Shown one piece after another: positions 4,841-5,073 of a stretch of DNA of 5,073 nucleotides; position 1 is the first letter of the stretch; the number at the start of each line of letters is the position of its first letter. The notes beneath the pieces were generated by a model. It did not search any database, was not told the origin of the DNA, and saw nothing but the letters and a program-made list of their open reading frames with translations. The stretch is from Chloroflexota bacterium (GTDB lineage Bacteria; Chloroflexota; Anaerolineae; Promineifilales; Promineifilaceae): NCBI GenBank assembly GCA_024223125.1, contig JAAEOP010000353.1, forward strand, positions 1 through 5,073. The letters run 5' to 3'. Both the position numbers and the translations under genes were made by a program.

Positions 4841-5057
4841 GCCATGCCTCCAATAATTCATCCTCATTCTTTGTCAGAACACGCGCTATTTTTTGCATTT
4901 CTTTTGGACTAAACCCCAAATTCCGAGCCAATGCTACAGGGCTAATCCAAAACTTAACTGATAAATTGTCACGATCTATATGAACGTGCGGAGGCTCATT
5001 AGGCTCGTGACTATAAAAGTATATCCGATAAGGGTCTTCCCTGAGAACTGTGGGCAT
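4821..5057 (-). CDS. DUF4160 domain protein, first gene of the pair
   Basis: The protein has 78 residues and begins with the family's typical MPTVLRxxPYRIYFYSxExNEPPHVHI, where the HVH at 24-26 is the most conserved motif. It continues VKFWISPVALARNLGFSPKEMQKI and ends ELLEAWHERF. Length and both ends match full-length members, so the gene is complete within the window. The start ATG 5057 has TAGGAA about ten bases upstream, a somewhat long spacing. Function is unknown; together with the overlapping DUF2442 gene it forms a two-gene unit of the kind that spreads in accessory DNA. Which partner would be toxic, if either, cannot be told from sequence. The promoter probably lies beyond the right edge. 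Confidence 0.9.
   Translation of the reverse strand: MPTVLREDPYRIYFYSHEPNEPPHVHIDRDNLSVKFWISPVALARNLGFSPKEMQKIARVLTKNEDELLEAWHERFGD
4847..4851 (-). promoter_or_regulatory. Ribosome binding site deciding the DUF2442 start at 4840
   Basis: The minus strand reads GGAGG at this position, 6 bases before ATG 4840. An out-of-frame ATG lies between them at 4845-4843. The site is inside the DUF4160 coding region. Confidence 0.75.
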
Positions 5058-5073
5058 ACTCTATTTGTTCCTA

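Noticed and set aside
4652..4912. 86-codon plus-strand open frame
   Set aside because: Antisense to the DUF4160/DUF2442 pair, both of which match known families.

Overview
The window looks like accessory chromosomal DNA from a mid-GC bacterium. A member of the Chloroflexota (Anaerolineae-like) is my best guess. The reasons are the secreted protein with a YLPVVLKP segment followed by a (TPTNTP)n linker, the clear Shine-Dalgarno sites, and a dense background of one short palindrome; the phylum call is inference and rests on no marker gene.

Layout. (1) Positions 3-1831, plus strand: the 3' end of a type I restriction endonuclease gene (hsdR), then, after 10 bases, a 155-residue two-helix membrane protein with three copies of an LxGLLGxxRVxAI repeat, then, after 22 bases, a complete PgeF/YfiH-type copper/zinc oxidoreductase-purine phosphorylase. 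The spacing suggests one transcript. (2) Positions 1832-2019: a gene-free gap between convergent genes that holds a large interrupted inverted repeat. (3) Positions 2020-3608, minus strand: a secreted or membrane-anchored protein with a Thr/Pro linker and a beta-sandwich-like C-terminal region, coupled by a 4-base overlap to an unrecognised protein with a possible PD-(D/E)XK-like core and a winged-helix-like tail. (4) Positions 3609-3886: a divergent intergenic region with two inverted repeats and a weak promoter candidate. (5) Positions 3887-4492, plus strand: a single-pass membrane protein with an extracellular C-terminal LysM domain. (6) Positions 4565-5057, minus strand: an overlapping DUF4160/DUF2442 gene pair, of the small paired type often suspected to be toxin-antitoxin-like.

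Three signals cut across the genes. The octamer ACGGCCGT occurs 12 times and its core CGGCCG 24 times by hand count, in genes on both strands and in all three codon phases, which suggests selection at the DNA level. A 33-base near-palindrome occurs twice (30/33 identical), flanking the LysM gene. A third long inverted repeat at 1898-1992 is built in a similar way but has a different sequence. No tRNA, rRNA, CRISPR array or transposase was seen.
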